Shown: piece after piece, positions 43,501 to 50,553 of the stretch
Numbering within the stretch: the stretch's first letter is position 1
Layout of the letters: each line of letters opens with the position of its first letter
DNA from: Alviniconcha marisindica
Taxonomy: Eukaryota; Mollusca; Gastropoda; Provannidae
Length of the DNA stretch: 64,000 bases
Direction: 5' to 3'
Assembly: GCA_018857735.1 (NCBI GenBank)
Contig: JABMCL010000453.1
Location: 907,501-971,500 of the forward strand
Made by a program: the position numbers and the translations under genes
The notes under the pieces: generated by a model
The model's database searches: none
What the model saw: only the letters and a program-made list of their open reading frames with translations
What the model was told of the DNA's origin: nothing

Positions 43501-46500
43501 CACCAGCACAGTCAATTAGCCAAACTCACCAGCACAGTCAATTAGCCAAACCCACCAGCACAGTCAGTCAGCCAAACTCACCAGCAGTCAGTCAGCCAAA
43601 CCCACCAGCACAGTCAGAGAACTATGACTAAAGCAATTTTCAGAATTTTGACCAGCAACGCCCCCCCCCCCCCCCCCCCCCCCACACCAACAGTTACACA
43701 CAGAGAGTATGAAGATGAGGCATGCTGAAAGCAACAAAATGGTAAAGAACTAACAGCCCTGCAGTTGTAAAGCTGTACAAGTCAGTGTGTTGCCTTACTA
43801 GGCCTCACCGTGGACATGCAAAAATGTCATCATAACAGCAGGCAGCATCTTGTTCAACAGCATCAGGAGCAGCATCCACTTCTGTCGCTTTTGACAGTCG
43901 TCCGGAAGTCCGCAAGTTTCTTCTAGTTTTGACCTGCAGTTTCATAAACAATTATGTAGTTAGTTATAGCTGCTACAGTCTGACAGATTTAGGGCTGAAA
44001 AAAGTACACTGTGTAGAAAAAAGCTAACTTTTAATATCACCTCTTCCATAGCAGTATATATATCATATTGTGCATGTTCTTTACTCATCATCAATTTTTA
44101 GTCACCTTAAATATCTGAGAAGCGTGTGAACAATGTTTTAGCCCCACAGTTTGTGTTTTTTACTCATCAAGTTTTAGTCACCTTAAATATTTGAGAATCA
44201 TTGTGTGAACAGTGTTTTAACCCACATCAGTTGCAAAAATAAACCCCCAAGGAAGGCAGTTGTGCTGAAAATTTGGGACATTTTAAAGCAGACTTGTTAT
44301 TCTTTGAATTTCTCTGTTGTGTATTTTCAGTGGAAGACAGAAAAAGGGGCTGAATTTAAAAACAAGTACGTCAGACCAGAGAATACACGTGAAGACAGGG
44401 CAGGGAATTTGCAAGCAGTTGTAAGTTTTCAGCAGACTGGGCTTCAGAGCCGGAAGGGCAGAAAATCCCCTGAGAGTGGGACACACTAAGAGGTTTGTGA
44501 CATACCCTCTTGTTACTGTCTGGCTTGCTGTTGATGCTCTCTGGTGTACACGGAAAGAAACTTGGGGGGCCTTTTGGTGGGGAGTCTGAAACAAAAATGT
44601 CAGTGACATCTACTATTCTCTTTCACACAAGTCTAGGTTATACAACAAACATCCATGTACACTGTAGTTTGTAACTGACTGAACAAAATAATACATTGTA
44701 ACAGTTCTGTTCTTAAATGGGCCAGAAAAATGGAAATAGCTGCCTTAATTTTCCCCAAGATCTCAAACATAACAGGTTCTTCTCTTCTCTCAAACTTTAG
44801 GGAGTCGGTCAGCAGTCCTGTGTTGGCCCATCTTTTTCTTCTAAAGCTGTGGTTTGCGGACAGAGTCTGGTGATTTTCCGGTCCTACACAAGAAAACAGC
44901 AAAGCAGGGAGACACAGTTTCCCACTATAGTGTCAGCTCTTCTTGTGCTCACATTCAGTGCAGCATCAGCCAGGTGCCTGCACCCTCCTCTGGGAATTTG
45001 ATTCAACCCCTCCCACTTCCCCCATTACCTGCACAGACTAACACCCCCTCCCATATTACCTGTACAGACTACCCCACCCCTCCCCCCACATATTACCTGC
45101 ACAGACTACCCCCCCCCCCCCATCCCCCATATTCCTGCACAGACTACCCCCCCCCCCCCCATCCCCTCATATTACCTGCACAGATACCTCCATCCCCCCC
45201 CCCCCCCCCCCCCCCCCCCATATTACCTGCACAGACTCACAGACTATAAATTTTCTGGACTCAGACCTACACACATCCCAGTTTATGCATTTGGTGCAAG
45301 TTTCTTTATTCATTTTTAAAATTTATTTAGTTTACAACTGCGAGAGAAAAGAGGTTGTTCTTACACACAGTGCCGCTGTCTTCCTGGAAGGCTGAGACCA
45401 GGCTATTGACTCCACGCACAATGCCACCCAGCTCTCCCTTCTCCTTCAGCCCCCTGCAACAGTCCCTGCCCTGGTCAGTGTCACAGCACAGTCAAGGTTG
45501 TTTAACCCCTCACCCCCCAACAGTCCCTGCCCTGGTCAGTGTCACAGCACAGTCAAGGTTGTTTAACCCCTCACCCCCAACAGTCCCTGCCTTGGTCAGT
45601 GTCACAGCACAGTCAAGGTTGTTTAACCCCTCACCCCCCAACAGTCCCTGCCCTGGTCAGTGTCACAGCACAGTCAAGGTTGTTTAACCCCTCACCCCCA
45701 ACAGTCCCTGCCTTGGTCAGTGTCACAGCACAGTCAAGGTTGTTTAACCCCTCACCTCCAACAGTCCCTGCCTTGGTCAGTGTCACAGCACAGTGAAGGT
45801 TGTTGACCCCTGACCCCCCCAACAGTCCCTGCCTTGGTCAGTGTCACAGCACAGTGATGGCTGTTGACCCCATGACCCCCCCCCCCCCAACAGGCCATGC
45901 ATTGGTCAATGTCACAGCAAAGTGAAGGTTGCTGACCCCATGACCCTCCGAACACTCCCTGCCTTGGTCAGTGTCACAGGACAGTGAAGGTTGTTTAACC
46001 CCTCACCCCCCAACAGGTCCCTGCCTTGGTCAGTGTCACAGGACAGTGAAGGTTGTTTAACCCCTCACCCCCCAACACTCCCTGCCTTGGTCAGTGTCAC
46101 AGGACAGTGAAGGTTGTTTAACCCCTCACCCCCCAACACTCCCTGCCTTGGTCAGTGTCACAGGACAGTGATGGTTGTTTAACCCCTCACCCCCCAACAG
46201 TCCCTGCCCTGGTCAGTGTCACAGCACAGTGAAGGTTGTTGCCCCCATGACCCCCCCACCAGGCCATGCATTGGTCAGTGTCACAGGACAGTGAAGGTTG
46301 TTGACACCCCTCACCCCCCAACAGTCCCTGCCCTGGTCAGTGTCACAGCACAGTGAAGGCTGTTGACCCCATGACCCCCCCACCAGGCCATGCATTGGTC
46401 AGTGTCACAGCAAGTGAAGGTGTTGACCCCATGACCCCCCCCCCCCAACAGTCCCTGCCTTGGTCAGTGTCACAGCAAGTGAAGGCTGTTGACCCCATGA

Positions 46501-49500
46501 CCCCCCCAACAGTCCCTGCCTTGGTCAGTGTCACAGCATAGTGAAGCTGTTGACCCCATGACCCCCCAACAGCCCTGCTTGGTCAATGTCACAGCAAAGT
46601 GAAGGTTGTTGACCCCATGACCCCCCCCCCCAACAGTCCCTGCCTTGGTCAGTGTCACAGAACAGTGAAGGTTGTTGACCCCATGACCCCCCCCCAACAG
46701 TCCCTGCCTTGGTCAGTGTCACAGCAAAGTGAAGTTGTTGACCCCATGACCCCCCCCCCAACAGTCCCTGCCTTGGTCAGTGTCACGTCAGACAGTGAAG
46801 GTTGTTGACCCCATGACCCCCCCCCCCCCAGACAGTCCTGCTGTCTTGTCACAGCGTGAAGGTGACCACATGCACATAACAACCACATTCAGTGTCACAC
46901 TACAGCAGAATGAAGGTTGCTGACCCCATGGAAAATAAATCCCCCCCACCCCCTTCAGTACATGTATTCTGCTGTTTTGTAACCTGTACTGTGTTAATGG
47001 TAGTACTGCTACATGCCACAGTGAAAAAGAAAACCACATGCATGTGTACATGTTCAGCAAGTGAGCTGCAGTCAACACACAGAACTTCGCTTACAAAGAC
47101 AAGTTACAGTACCTTTTGGTAATGGGCTGTTTACACAGTGGGCATGGTGCAAATCGCTTGGTTTCTAAAAACTCTATGATACAAAATCTGAAAACAAACC
47201 ATCAATACATCTTTACATGTCATGTCATCCTGAATAAAGTCAAACATACGTCAAACAGTAACCTTTTATTTGTACTGCTTCTTATTCTACATCAGTGATC
47301 GCATTAGAAATTTGTCAAGATAATGTCACAGATGTCAATACTTCAACTCACTATGTCCATTTCATCAACCTGTTTAGAAAGACAAGAAATATGGAGTTCT
47401 CAAAGCGCTGCTATCTCAGTTCTGTTCCTCTAGTAGTAGTAGCGTCTTCAAGTCCCATCAGCTTATTTCCAGCATAACTATAATCGTTTCTGACTGGCTG
47501 GTTACAAAACACAAGCTGTCTTGAATGGCCAACACAATATTGTTGATTCAGAGGATCATCTGGCCTTTTAGTTTTAACAACACAGGCTGAACTTGCAAAA
47601 ATGTGCTTCTCACAGACTGTCTTGCACAACAATTCCACTTGTCATGTCTCTCCTAACACTGCAGTTTTCACAGACCACTGTTGGTCACACACACATTAGA
47701 GACAATTTAGTAGACACATATTTTATTTTATTTAGTAATTACTAACATGAAATTTTAATTATCACTATTAGAAGAGTGCATTTAATTAGCTCAATTATTG
47801 TAATAATCATTTGAAATGAGTTCTCATTCTTGTCATGTTGACTCAGAAAAACTGAAAAGTGGTCCTTCACCTTGTTAATGTTAGTATGTTACATCCAGTT
47901 GCAGAACCTGTGAGTTAGTCAACCAGCCATGCTCGTACAGTCATAGTACCAGTAGTCACCACACTATGTTATTATCAATTACCGTACACTGGTATTGTAA
48001 AAAGTAGAATGATGAAATTGATGATACTGACATAGTGACACAATGACCTCAGTGAAGAACAGAAGTTGCTGTAGTGTAAACTACAAACAAAATTAAAGTA
48101 TATAATATATATTAGCACAAATATTACATAAAACTGTAAGATTTCAAATTAAAGTAACGGAGTCTAACACTTTGAAATGGAAACTGGAATACTATACCTG
48201 CAAAAATAATGCTCGCATTTTGTAGCCACTGGATTCTTCATCAACTCCAAGCTGACCAACAGAAATGAAATATTCAAAGTGATGTTAATGTCATACACAT
48301 GAACAAAGACCAATGCTGAAGAATAATTAAACTAAAACTAGTTAAAGTCCATGAGACAAGGTCCATGGGTTATCCAGATTTCAATTTAAAAACAACTCTA
48401 CCTAACACAATGGGAGGGGGACTTTATGTTGTCACTGTCAGTGTCAGTCACATTTTCTTATGGACTTCATAAAAATATTTGAGTCCATGCATCCATGCAT
48501 TTTTTGCTGTTGTTAACTGGAAAGGTGCAAAGTGTTTTGACATAGAGTGCAGCTCTATGCGCTTGACCCTTTTTTACAAGGTGGTTGAACTTGAACACTA
48601 TAATGGCAAAGCTCCAGTCAGTATTCTATTAGATGTGGCAGGTGACTTCATATAAACAATTTATAGAATATAGATGCTTGTTATGCTAATTTATGCAGAT
48701 CAGATTGCACATCAATGATTTGCTAATACTACAGGTGCAAATTTGCTGCAAATTTCAACAAGGCTACCATAAATAAGAAACCCCATGTGCAGATTTTGAT
48801 GATTGTTACAGGGATACTTGTGGTATCTAAACAACTAGGAACAGTAATGAGTTTGTTATGTAATCTATGCAAATGAGGGATCAAATTGGGTTAGATTTTA
48901 TGCTGTACACTATTGTTATATATCTAAACTTCCTTGTTTAAAATCTGTAAGTCCTGTGAACATGCACAAATCAGTTAATTATGATACTTAATTAGTTATT
49001 ACATAACAGTATGCTCATTATCTCCTGAGACTGGATTGTGAGGCATTTTCTTTCACCATTTTTGGATTCATCATGTCCCAAAATATAAATTCACCAATTT
49101 TAATACCAATGACTTGAGTCATTCAGATTTTATGTACATAAACTCTTATTATTGCTGCTTTCCACAGGTCCACCCTTTTGCCTTCGTATCCTTCATTGTC
49201 ATAGTAAAGGACTGTCCTGAAATTGAGCGGATTTTCAGAATTTAAGATTTGAATATTTCCTGAACTATTGATCTGATTTGAGTGAAATAAACTGCAATGG
49301 ATTCAGCTTCAAGAGCCCTTTAATTTGATACTCTTCATTCAGTCAGAGGCATAGAGCAATTTTTGGCTGTTGCATAGCTATTTGAAGGACTAGTGCCAGC
49401 AGTGCTACATGTGTATGACTGTCTATGAGGACTTCCTCCAGCCCCGGGAGCCTGGTAGACACATCAGGCTCCGCAGAGACAGCAACTACAACACAACCAA

Positions 49501-49754
49501 CCCCATTAACAACTTCATACAAAGCAACGACAGCTGTTTCACCGTTCCGACCTGCTACAAAGACCAGTCCAAAATCTCTAGCTCTTTGCCAGAACAGTAG
49601 CCTGGAACAAGCTTGACAAAACAACCGTTTATTCTAAGTCAGTTTTAATATGGCCTTGTCAACCGCCAAACCCAAGCAGCTGCGCTGTGCAGTCTCCCTC
49701 TCATTGTACCAATGCCAAAAGCCTGGGTATTTTGCAACGTATGTAGACTTACTG

Positions 49755-49791
<37 letters not shown>

Positions 49792-49968
49792 GTACTGTAG
49801 TAAACAGACTATAAATTATAATTATGGTGAGACGTTTTGTGCACATGGGATGGAAATTCATATAAAATAACATACGAAATCACTACCCGTACAAATATAT
49901 TACCATATGGAACATTCCAAGTTCTTTTGCATCAATCCCAGCAGTTCTTGAATTCTATGAACTGCCAT
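22408..49968 (-). CDS. BRCA1: BRCA1 orthologue, E3 ubiquitin ligase and DNA-repair scaffold (18 coding exons)
   Basis: BRCA1 pairs with BARD1 as a nuclear RING ubiquitin ligase and scaffolds homologous recombination. I built the gene from 18 exons whose splice phases all agree, apart from one-base frame breaks inside exons 7 and 9. Domains in order are: a RING finger (residues about 18-64) with all eight C/H ligands; a long low-complexity middle coded mostly by two exons of 3.4 and 3.0 kb; a coiled coil (about 2363-2390) matching the human PALB2-binding helix; and two BRCT domains (about 2735-2950). CERTLKYF, containing the human R1699/K1702 phosphopeptide contacts, is intact, as is SGL at the S1655/G1656 position. 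The protein is about 2,955 residues against 1,863 in human; the extra length lies in the disordered middle. No untranslated exons or poly(A) signal could be assigned. The gene is transcribed divergently from UBR3. Confidence 0.95.
22531..22760. repeat. 31-bp array copying the BRCA1 exon 18 acceptor
   Basis: On the minus strand the unit is GTCAGTATGTGTACAAGGTG, ATTGTCAACAG. It includes the CAACAG acceptor and the first bases of exon 18. About six copies occur, with partial ones at the left. A related CAACAATCACCTTT array follows to about 22,915. Confidence 0.9.
23225..23430. repeat. Degenerate ~57-bp repeats in BRCA1 intron 17
   Basis: GACAATGGACACAAG/GACAATGAACACAAA-type cores recur about four times; strongly diverged. 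Confidence 0.7.
23445..23597 (-). CDS. BRCA1: BRCA1 coding exon 17: BRCT2 middle
   Basis: ELTQLLSLTGAEVVDD aligns with human QLEWMVQLCGASVVKE; Leu replaces the human Met1775. A second strand reads HKLVLRCVNSD. The acceptor is GTTGCAG and the donor GTCAGC. Confidence 0.93.
23860..24350. repeat. Two minisatellites in BRCA1 intron 16 (39-bp and ~43-bp units)
   Basis: At 23,880-24,135 the core is ACCTGTGGCACAGGTCCAAC plus ACTTTCACACTG. At 24,180-24,350 the core is TCTTGAGTGTTGAGGTTTAA. Confidence 0.9.
24400..25022. repeat. Minisatellite, ~34-bp unit, BRCA1 intron 16
   Basis: Core CATCACAAGTCAGTGTCTG plus ATTCACTCTTCATGT, about 17 copies with GATTG and GCTTC variants. Confidence 0.95.
25113..25248 (-). 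CDS. BRCA1: BRCA1 coding exon 16: inter-BRCT linker and start of BRCT2
   Basis: This exon begins IHFEIEGDSVKGEKHGGP, against human HDFEVRGDVVNGRNHQGP, then enters BRCT2 strand 1 (LLDGFAFASVGVSPDMSK). The acceptor is GAGCAG and the donor GTGAGT. Its 136 bp match two human exons joined. Confidence 0.95.
25600..26430. repeat. Purine-rich minisatellite, BRCA1 intron 15
   Basis: Core GTGAGGAGGGAAAGAGTGAG, GGACAGT, about 27 bp, more than 25 copies. All purine on the plus strand, so the BRCA1 transcript is a long pyrimidine tract here; triplex formation is possible. Confidence 0.95.
26445..26566 (-). CDS. BRCA1: BRCA1 coding exon 15: BRCT1 end with phosphopeptide contacts
   Basis: The exon encodes VCERTLKYFQGIAG and WVLSFDWVTHSL, very close to human VCERTLKYFLGIAG and WVVSYFWVTQSI. 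R1699, K1702 and F1704 equivalents are present. Its 122 bp correspond to two human exons (78+41 bp) joined. Confidence 0.96.
26675..27140. repeat. Minisatellite, 45-bp unit, 10 copies, BRCA1 intron 14
   Basis: Core AACAGGTTGTGTCACACAAT, CTCACAACACTTGGCTGAAC. Part of the unit (CACAACACTTGGCTGAAC) resembles intron sequence beside the exon 15 acceptor (CACAACACCTGGCTCAAC at 26,571). Confidence 0.95.
27225..27760. repeat. Irregular minisatellite, BRCA1 intron 14
   Basis: Core GAGACCAGGTGGGACAG repeats at irregular spacing; the right part settles into a higher-order unit with CATCAAGGACAGACCAGGCA. Confidence 0.9.
27797..27884 (-). CDS. BRCA1: BRCA1 coding exon 14: BRCT1 core
   Basis: The exon is 88 bp, the same as the corresponding human exon. 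Counting from SGL in exon 13 to MKT here gives 34 residues in both species, which fixes the acceptor at GTGCAG just above 27,884. It ends NENVTHVIMKT, against human EETTHVVMKT. The acceptor region is duplicated 63 bp upstream. Confidence 0.93.
27822..27985. repeat. 63-bp tandem duplication of the BRCA1 exon 14 acceptor
   Basis: On the minus strand, TGTGCAG/GGTGTGCTT occurs twice, 63 bp apart, with the bases on both sides. The downstream copy is the real exon start. The upstream copy keeps a usable AG and an open frame of 21 codons. Confidence 0.88.
28380..29955. repeat. Minisatellite, 37-bp unit with 31-35-bp variants, BRCA1 intron 13
   Basis: Core AGAGTGGAAGACTGGAAGAA, AGCTACAGCATCACAAC, more than 40 copies, interrupted at 29,140-29,210 by a dispersed-repeat fragment. 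Long frames here are artefacts. Confidence 0.97.
29150..29208 (+). mobile_element. Fragment of dispersed repeat inside the array
   Basis: GTGTTTTACACCCAGTCAACC and GTTATATCAGGGCAA match 54,250-54,295 (GTGTTTTATACCCGGTCAACC). The fragment splits the intron 13 minisatellite. Confidence 0.75.
30086..30172 (-). repeat. Single copy of the repeat amplified at 62.5 kb
   Basis: GGTCAGATGGAAAGCTTGTG and GGCGGGGCTTAGAGGTCAGC are the reverse complement of the 95-bp unit at 62,466-63,250. This shows that the unit began as a dispersed element. Confidence 0.88.
30230..30957 (-). CDS. BRCA1: BRCA1 coding exon 13: SP-rich linker and first strand of BRCT1
   Basis: This exon encodes about 242 residues. It is rich in Ser-Pro (LSPLSPSPPPP, SSPSPTRSSSS), typical of kinase-regulated linkers, and ends RRRRIGFISSGLDAEKS. 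The SGL aligns with human V-S-G-L at 1654-1657, so the phosphate-contact Ser and Gly are kept. The acceptor is TTTCAG and the donor GTATGT. Confidence 0.9.
31330..31542 (-). CDS. BRCA1: BRCA1 coding exon 12
   Basis: This 213-bp exon contains RRSRRCPISSDEEEEPGR and has no recognised domain. The acceptor is AATCAG after a T/A-rich tract. The donor GTTAGT was preferred to the weaker GTCACG nine bases earlier; both keep phase 1. Confidence 0.78.
31830..32885. repeat. Minisatellite, 33-44-bp units, BRCA1 intron 11
   Basis: Core CACAGCCCCACCCCTCAAAG plus CTGACTGCAGT; about 30 copies. The right half has switched to a CTCACAGCTGAATACAGTCT form. Confidence 0.96.
32957..33167 (-). CDS. BRCA1: BRCA1 coding exon 11: coiled coil (PALB2-binding type)
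   Basis: The exon opens with ERSKMETELERLRKEIAEME, aligning without gaps to the human helix [20 protein letters not shown] that binds PALB2 and links BRCA1 to BRCA2. The human exon boundary lies at the same residue. The rest is charged and Ser-rich, ending SSDDEAEELP before a GTATTA donor. The polypyrimidine tract at the acceptor is poor. Confidence 0.92.
33590..33678 (-). CDS. BRCA1: BRCA1 coding exon 10
   Basis: This 89-bp exon ends in STQSEVPTTQ, against human SSQSDILTTQ, and stops at the same residue as the human exon that precedes the coiled coil. The acceptor is GTGCAG and the donor GTCTGT. Confidence 0.9.
34137..37104 (-). CDS. BRCA1: BRCA1 coding exon 9 (3.0 kb, SQ-motif repeats, acidic tail, one frame break)
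   Basis: This second giant exon encodes a disordered region upstream of the coiled coil, where the human protein has its SQ/TQ cluster. Near its start, a 17-residue repeat carrying SATVTPSQ recurs about seven times (36,525-36,895). Later parts are acidic, and the last 60 residues are mostly Glu followed by KKRNRR and SDTDSDSD. The exon is one base too long for its flanking phases. The first frame stops after VEVEGRS, and the next frame continues as EEAEILCAEV from about 34,395 to the GTAAGT donor. A sequencing error, a real indel or a missed intron would each explain this. Confidence 0.86.
36525..36895 (-). repeat. Coding 51-bp tandem repeat in BRCA1 exon 9 (SQ motif)
   Basis: Seven 17-residue units of the type DSATVTPSQxxLQxxxx, with a degenerate eighth (GTVSQSLLQ). 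Each provides one SQ. Period is exactly 51 bp at 36,576, 36,627 and 36,678. Confidence 0.93.
37468..37566 (-). CDS. BRCA1: BRCA1 coding exon 8
   Basis: This 99-bp acidic, Ser-rich exon contains DADSSEYSSSTEDLDIMP. The acceptor is TCTCAG and the donor GTGAGT, and its phase (1 in, 1 out) joins exons 7 and 9. The functional region is not recognised. Confidence 0.78.
37640..37990. repeat. Purine-rich degenerate repeats, BRCA1 intron 7
   Basis: CAGAGAAATACAGGCGAAAT-like units of 30-40 bp with poly-G patches; strongly diverged. Confidence 0.75.
38562..42003 (-). CDS. BRCA1: BRCA1 coding exon 7 (3.4 kb, disordered middle region, one frame break)
   Basis: This is a counterpart of the large vertebrate exon 11, low in complexity and rich in S, D, E, Q and K. 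Visible elements are several basic NLS-like clusters (KRKKRGR, RKKRIFKRR), degenerate ANEQMADEQ repeats around 41,160-41,275, an RVRF motif at 40,677-40,688 like a PP1-docking site, and six VGP-acidic motifs. The exon length does not fit the flanking phases: one base appears to be missing near 38,735-38,755, after which the frame resumes as VEMVGPTLDDGG and VVGPTLDDDG up to the GTGAGT donor. An undetected small intron is the other explanation. Confidence 0.88.
42165..42415. repeat. Tandem repeat, ~48-63-bp unit, BRCA1 intron 6
   Basis: Core CAGGTCTACAATAGTATCTG, TGGCAAAGTCACACAAAGGC, about five copies. Confidence 0.92.
42440..43618. repeat. Minisatellite, ~27-bp unit, more than 40 copies, BRCA1 intron 6
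   Basis: Core CAGTCAATCAGCCAAACTCA, CCAGCA, with AATTAG/AATCAG/AGTCAG variants. A C-run (43,660-43,683) lies just beyond. Confidence 0.97.
43809..43933 (-). CDS. BRCA1: BRCA1 coding exon 6
   Basis: This exon encodes a basic start (VKTRRNLRTSGRL), loosely like human VRTLRTKQRIQ, followed by an Ala/Asp-rich part. The acceptor is CTGCAG and the donor GTGAGG. Its phase-2 end completes an Arg codon with the first base of the giant exon 7. Confidence 0.8.
44506..44585 (-). CDS. BRCA1: BRCA1 coding exon 5
   Basis: This 80-bp exon encodes a proline-rich stretch with no recognised domain (TPESINSKPDSNKR near its end). I chose it because it is the only open segment between exons 4 and 6 with a TTTCAG acceptor, a GTATGT donor and compatible phases. 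The similarity to human exon 7 is too weak to use. Confidence 0.75.
45020..45235. repeat. C-rich tandem repeat, BRCA1 intron 4
   Basis: ATTACCTGCACAGACTAC separated by C-runs of variable length, five to six copies. Confidence 0.9.
45365..45453 (-). CDS. BRCA1: BRCA1 coding exon 4: RING-flanking helix
   Basis: The 89-bp length equals human exon 6. The peptide contains VNSLVSAFQEDSGT, aligning with human LLKIICAFQLDTG, part of the helix that pairs with BARD1. The acceptor is GTTGCAG and the donor GTAAGA, phase 1 as in human. The 61-bp array at 45,462-46,860 starts directly against this acceptor. Confidence 0.9.
45462..46860. repeat. Minisatellite, ~61-bp unit, beside the BRCA1 exon 4 acceptor
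   Basis: Plus-strand core CAGTCCCTGCCTTGGTCAGT, GTCACAGCACAGTGAAGGTT, then GTTGACCCC with C-runs; about 23 copies. The array abuts exon 4, and its unit end (ACTGTTGGGGGG on the minus strand) resembles the acceptor ACTGTTGCAGGGGG without the AG. Confidence 0.94.
47113..47187 (-). CDS. BRCA1: BRCA1 coding exon 3: RING second half
   Basis: This 75-bp exon (human exon 5 is 78 bp) begins FCIIEFLETKRFAPCPLC and ends in QPITKR, against human CPLCKNDITKR. It contributes the last three RING zinc ligands. The donor reads GTACTG. Confidence 0.95.
47188..49903. other. BRCA1 introns 1 and 2
   Basis: Apart from coding exon 2 and an (ACT)n run at 49,752-49,793, this AT-rich sequence shows nothing I can name. 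Confidence 0.6.
48198..48251 (-). CDS. BRCA1: BRCA1 coding exon 2: RING core
   Basis: The exon is 54 bp, the same length as human BRCA1 exon 3. It encodes LELMKNPVATKCEHYFC, which supplies RING ligands Cys, His and Cys. The acceptor is GGTCAG and the donor GTATAG, and both phases match the neighbouring exons. Confidence 0.95.
49904..49968 (-). CDS. BRCA1: BRCA1 coding exon 1: start codon and N-terminal RING helix
   Basis: This exon encodes residues 1-21 plus two bases. MQKNLECSIC matches human MQKILECPIC and carries the first two zinc cysteines. It ends TG before GTAATA, the same phase as human exon 2, so the cysteine codon is split in the same place. The ATG at 49,968 is the first in frame and sits where human Met1 aligns. 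An upstream non-coding exon is likely but not visible. Confidence 0.93.
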
Positions 49969-50333
49969 CTCAACAGTCACGAAGGCCCGCCGCAGACTTG
50001 CGCCAAACGCTCCTGTTGTGCAAGTTTCCAAGTTGTCTTTCCCGCTACGCTGACAAAATGTATTTTTCTTCATCAAAGAGTTCCATTTCCGGTAGCTTTG
50101 GTAGCAGTTTGTTTGGGTTTTGGGTAGACTCAGACAGACCAGGATTTCTTTATTTGTCTTGTAACTTTCATCCGGAGGAGGCAGAAGAGCAAAAATGCAT
50201 TTTTATGCTATATATGATTATGCTTTTTCAAATTCCTTAGCCTGTACCTTCTTCTGATTACTTGACATTCCACTGGAGATCAGGAGTTTACAGCAGACAG
50301 AATTTGACACTAGATAACAGTTCGGTTTCCAAT
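49969..50333. promoter_or_regulatory. Presumed bidirectional promoter between BRCA1 and UBR3
   Basis: Only 365 bp lie between the divergent start codons, so 5' leaders and core promoters must share this stretch or overlap the genes. There is no obvious TATA box. GCGCCAAA at 50,000-50,007 (TTTGGCGC on the BRCA1 strand) is a perfect E2F-type site, and TTTCCGG around 50,086-50,092 and TCCGGA near 50,171 are ETS-like. Any 5' UTR introns would place the true start sites elsewhere. Confidence 0.65.
50000..50007 (-). promoter_or_regulatory. E2F-type site upstream of BRCA1
   Basis: TTTGGCGC on the minus strand matches the TTTSGCGC consensus and lies 32 bp upstream of the BRCA1 start codon. Vertebrate BRCA1 is also E2F-regulated. 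Function here is inferred from position and sequence only. Confidence 0.5.
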
Positions 50334-50553
50334 ATGGCCAAAGAACCATCAGCGTTGATAAAACGAGACTCAAGACATGCAGTCGTGGCTTATGTCAGAG
50401 AAGAATGCCTGAAGCATCCGAATCCTAAGTGTCTGAATGACATGCTGGACACTCACCTGGATCCGACCAAAGCCATTGATGACTTTGAGTCCATCCAGTG
50501 GCTAAAATGGCTGATGGCTGGTGGGCCAGAATATGACCTGTTCGCGAAGAAAG
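50334..50553 (+). CDS. UBR3: UBR3 coding exon 1
   Basis: The exon encodes [20 protein letters not shown] and onward to [17 protein letters not shown], similar to human EWCKCLLAGGGGYDEF. The ATG at 50,334 is the first in frame; upstream only a TTG extends the frame. The donor is GTGAGT, phase 1. Confidence 0.92.

Noticed and set aside
47411..47638. 75-codon frame in BRCA1 intron 2 as an extra RING exon
   Set aside because: No homology; the flanking exons join directly in the human phase.
49343..49624. 93-codon minus frame ending near AMQQPK as the first BRCA1 exon
   Set aside because: It lacks a donor of the right phase; the exon at 49,904-49,968 matches human MQKILECPIC and has GTAATA.
50262..50333. 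N-terminal extension of UBR3
   Set aside because: The frame is extended only by a TTG codon; the first ATG is at 50,334.
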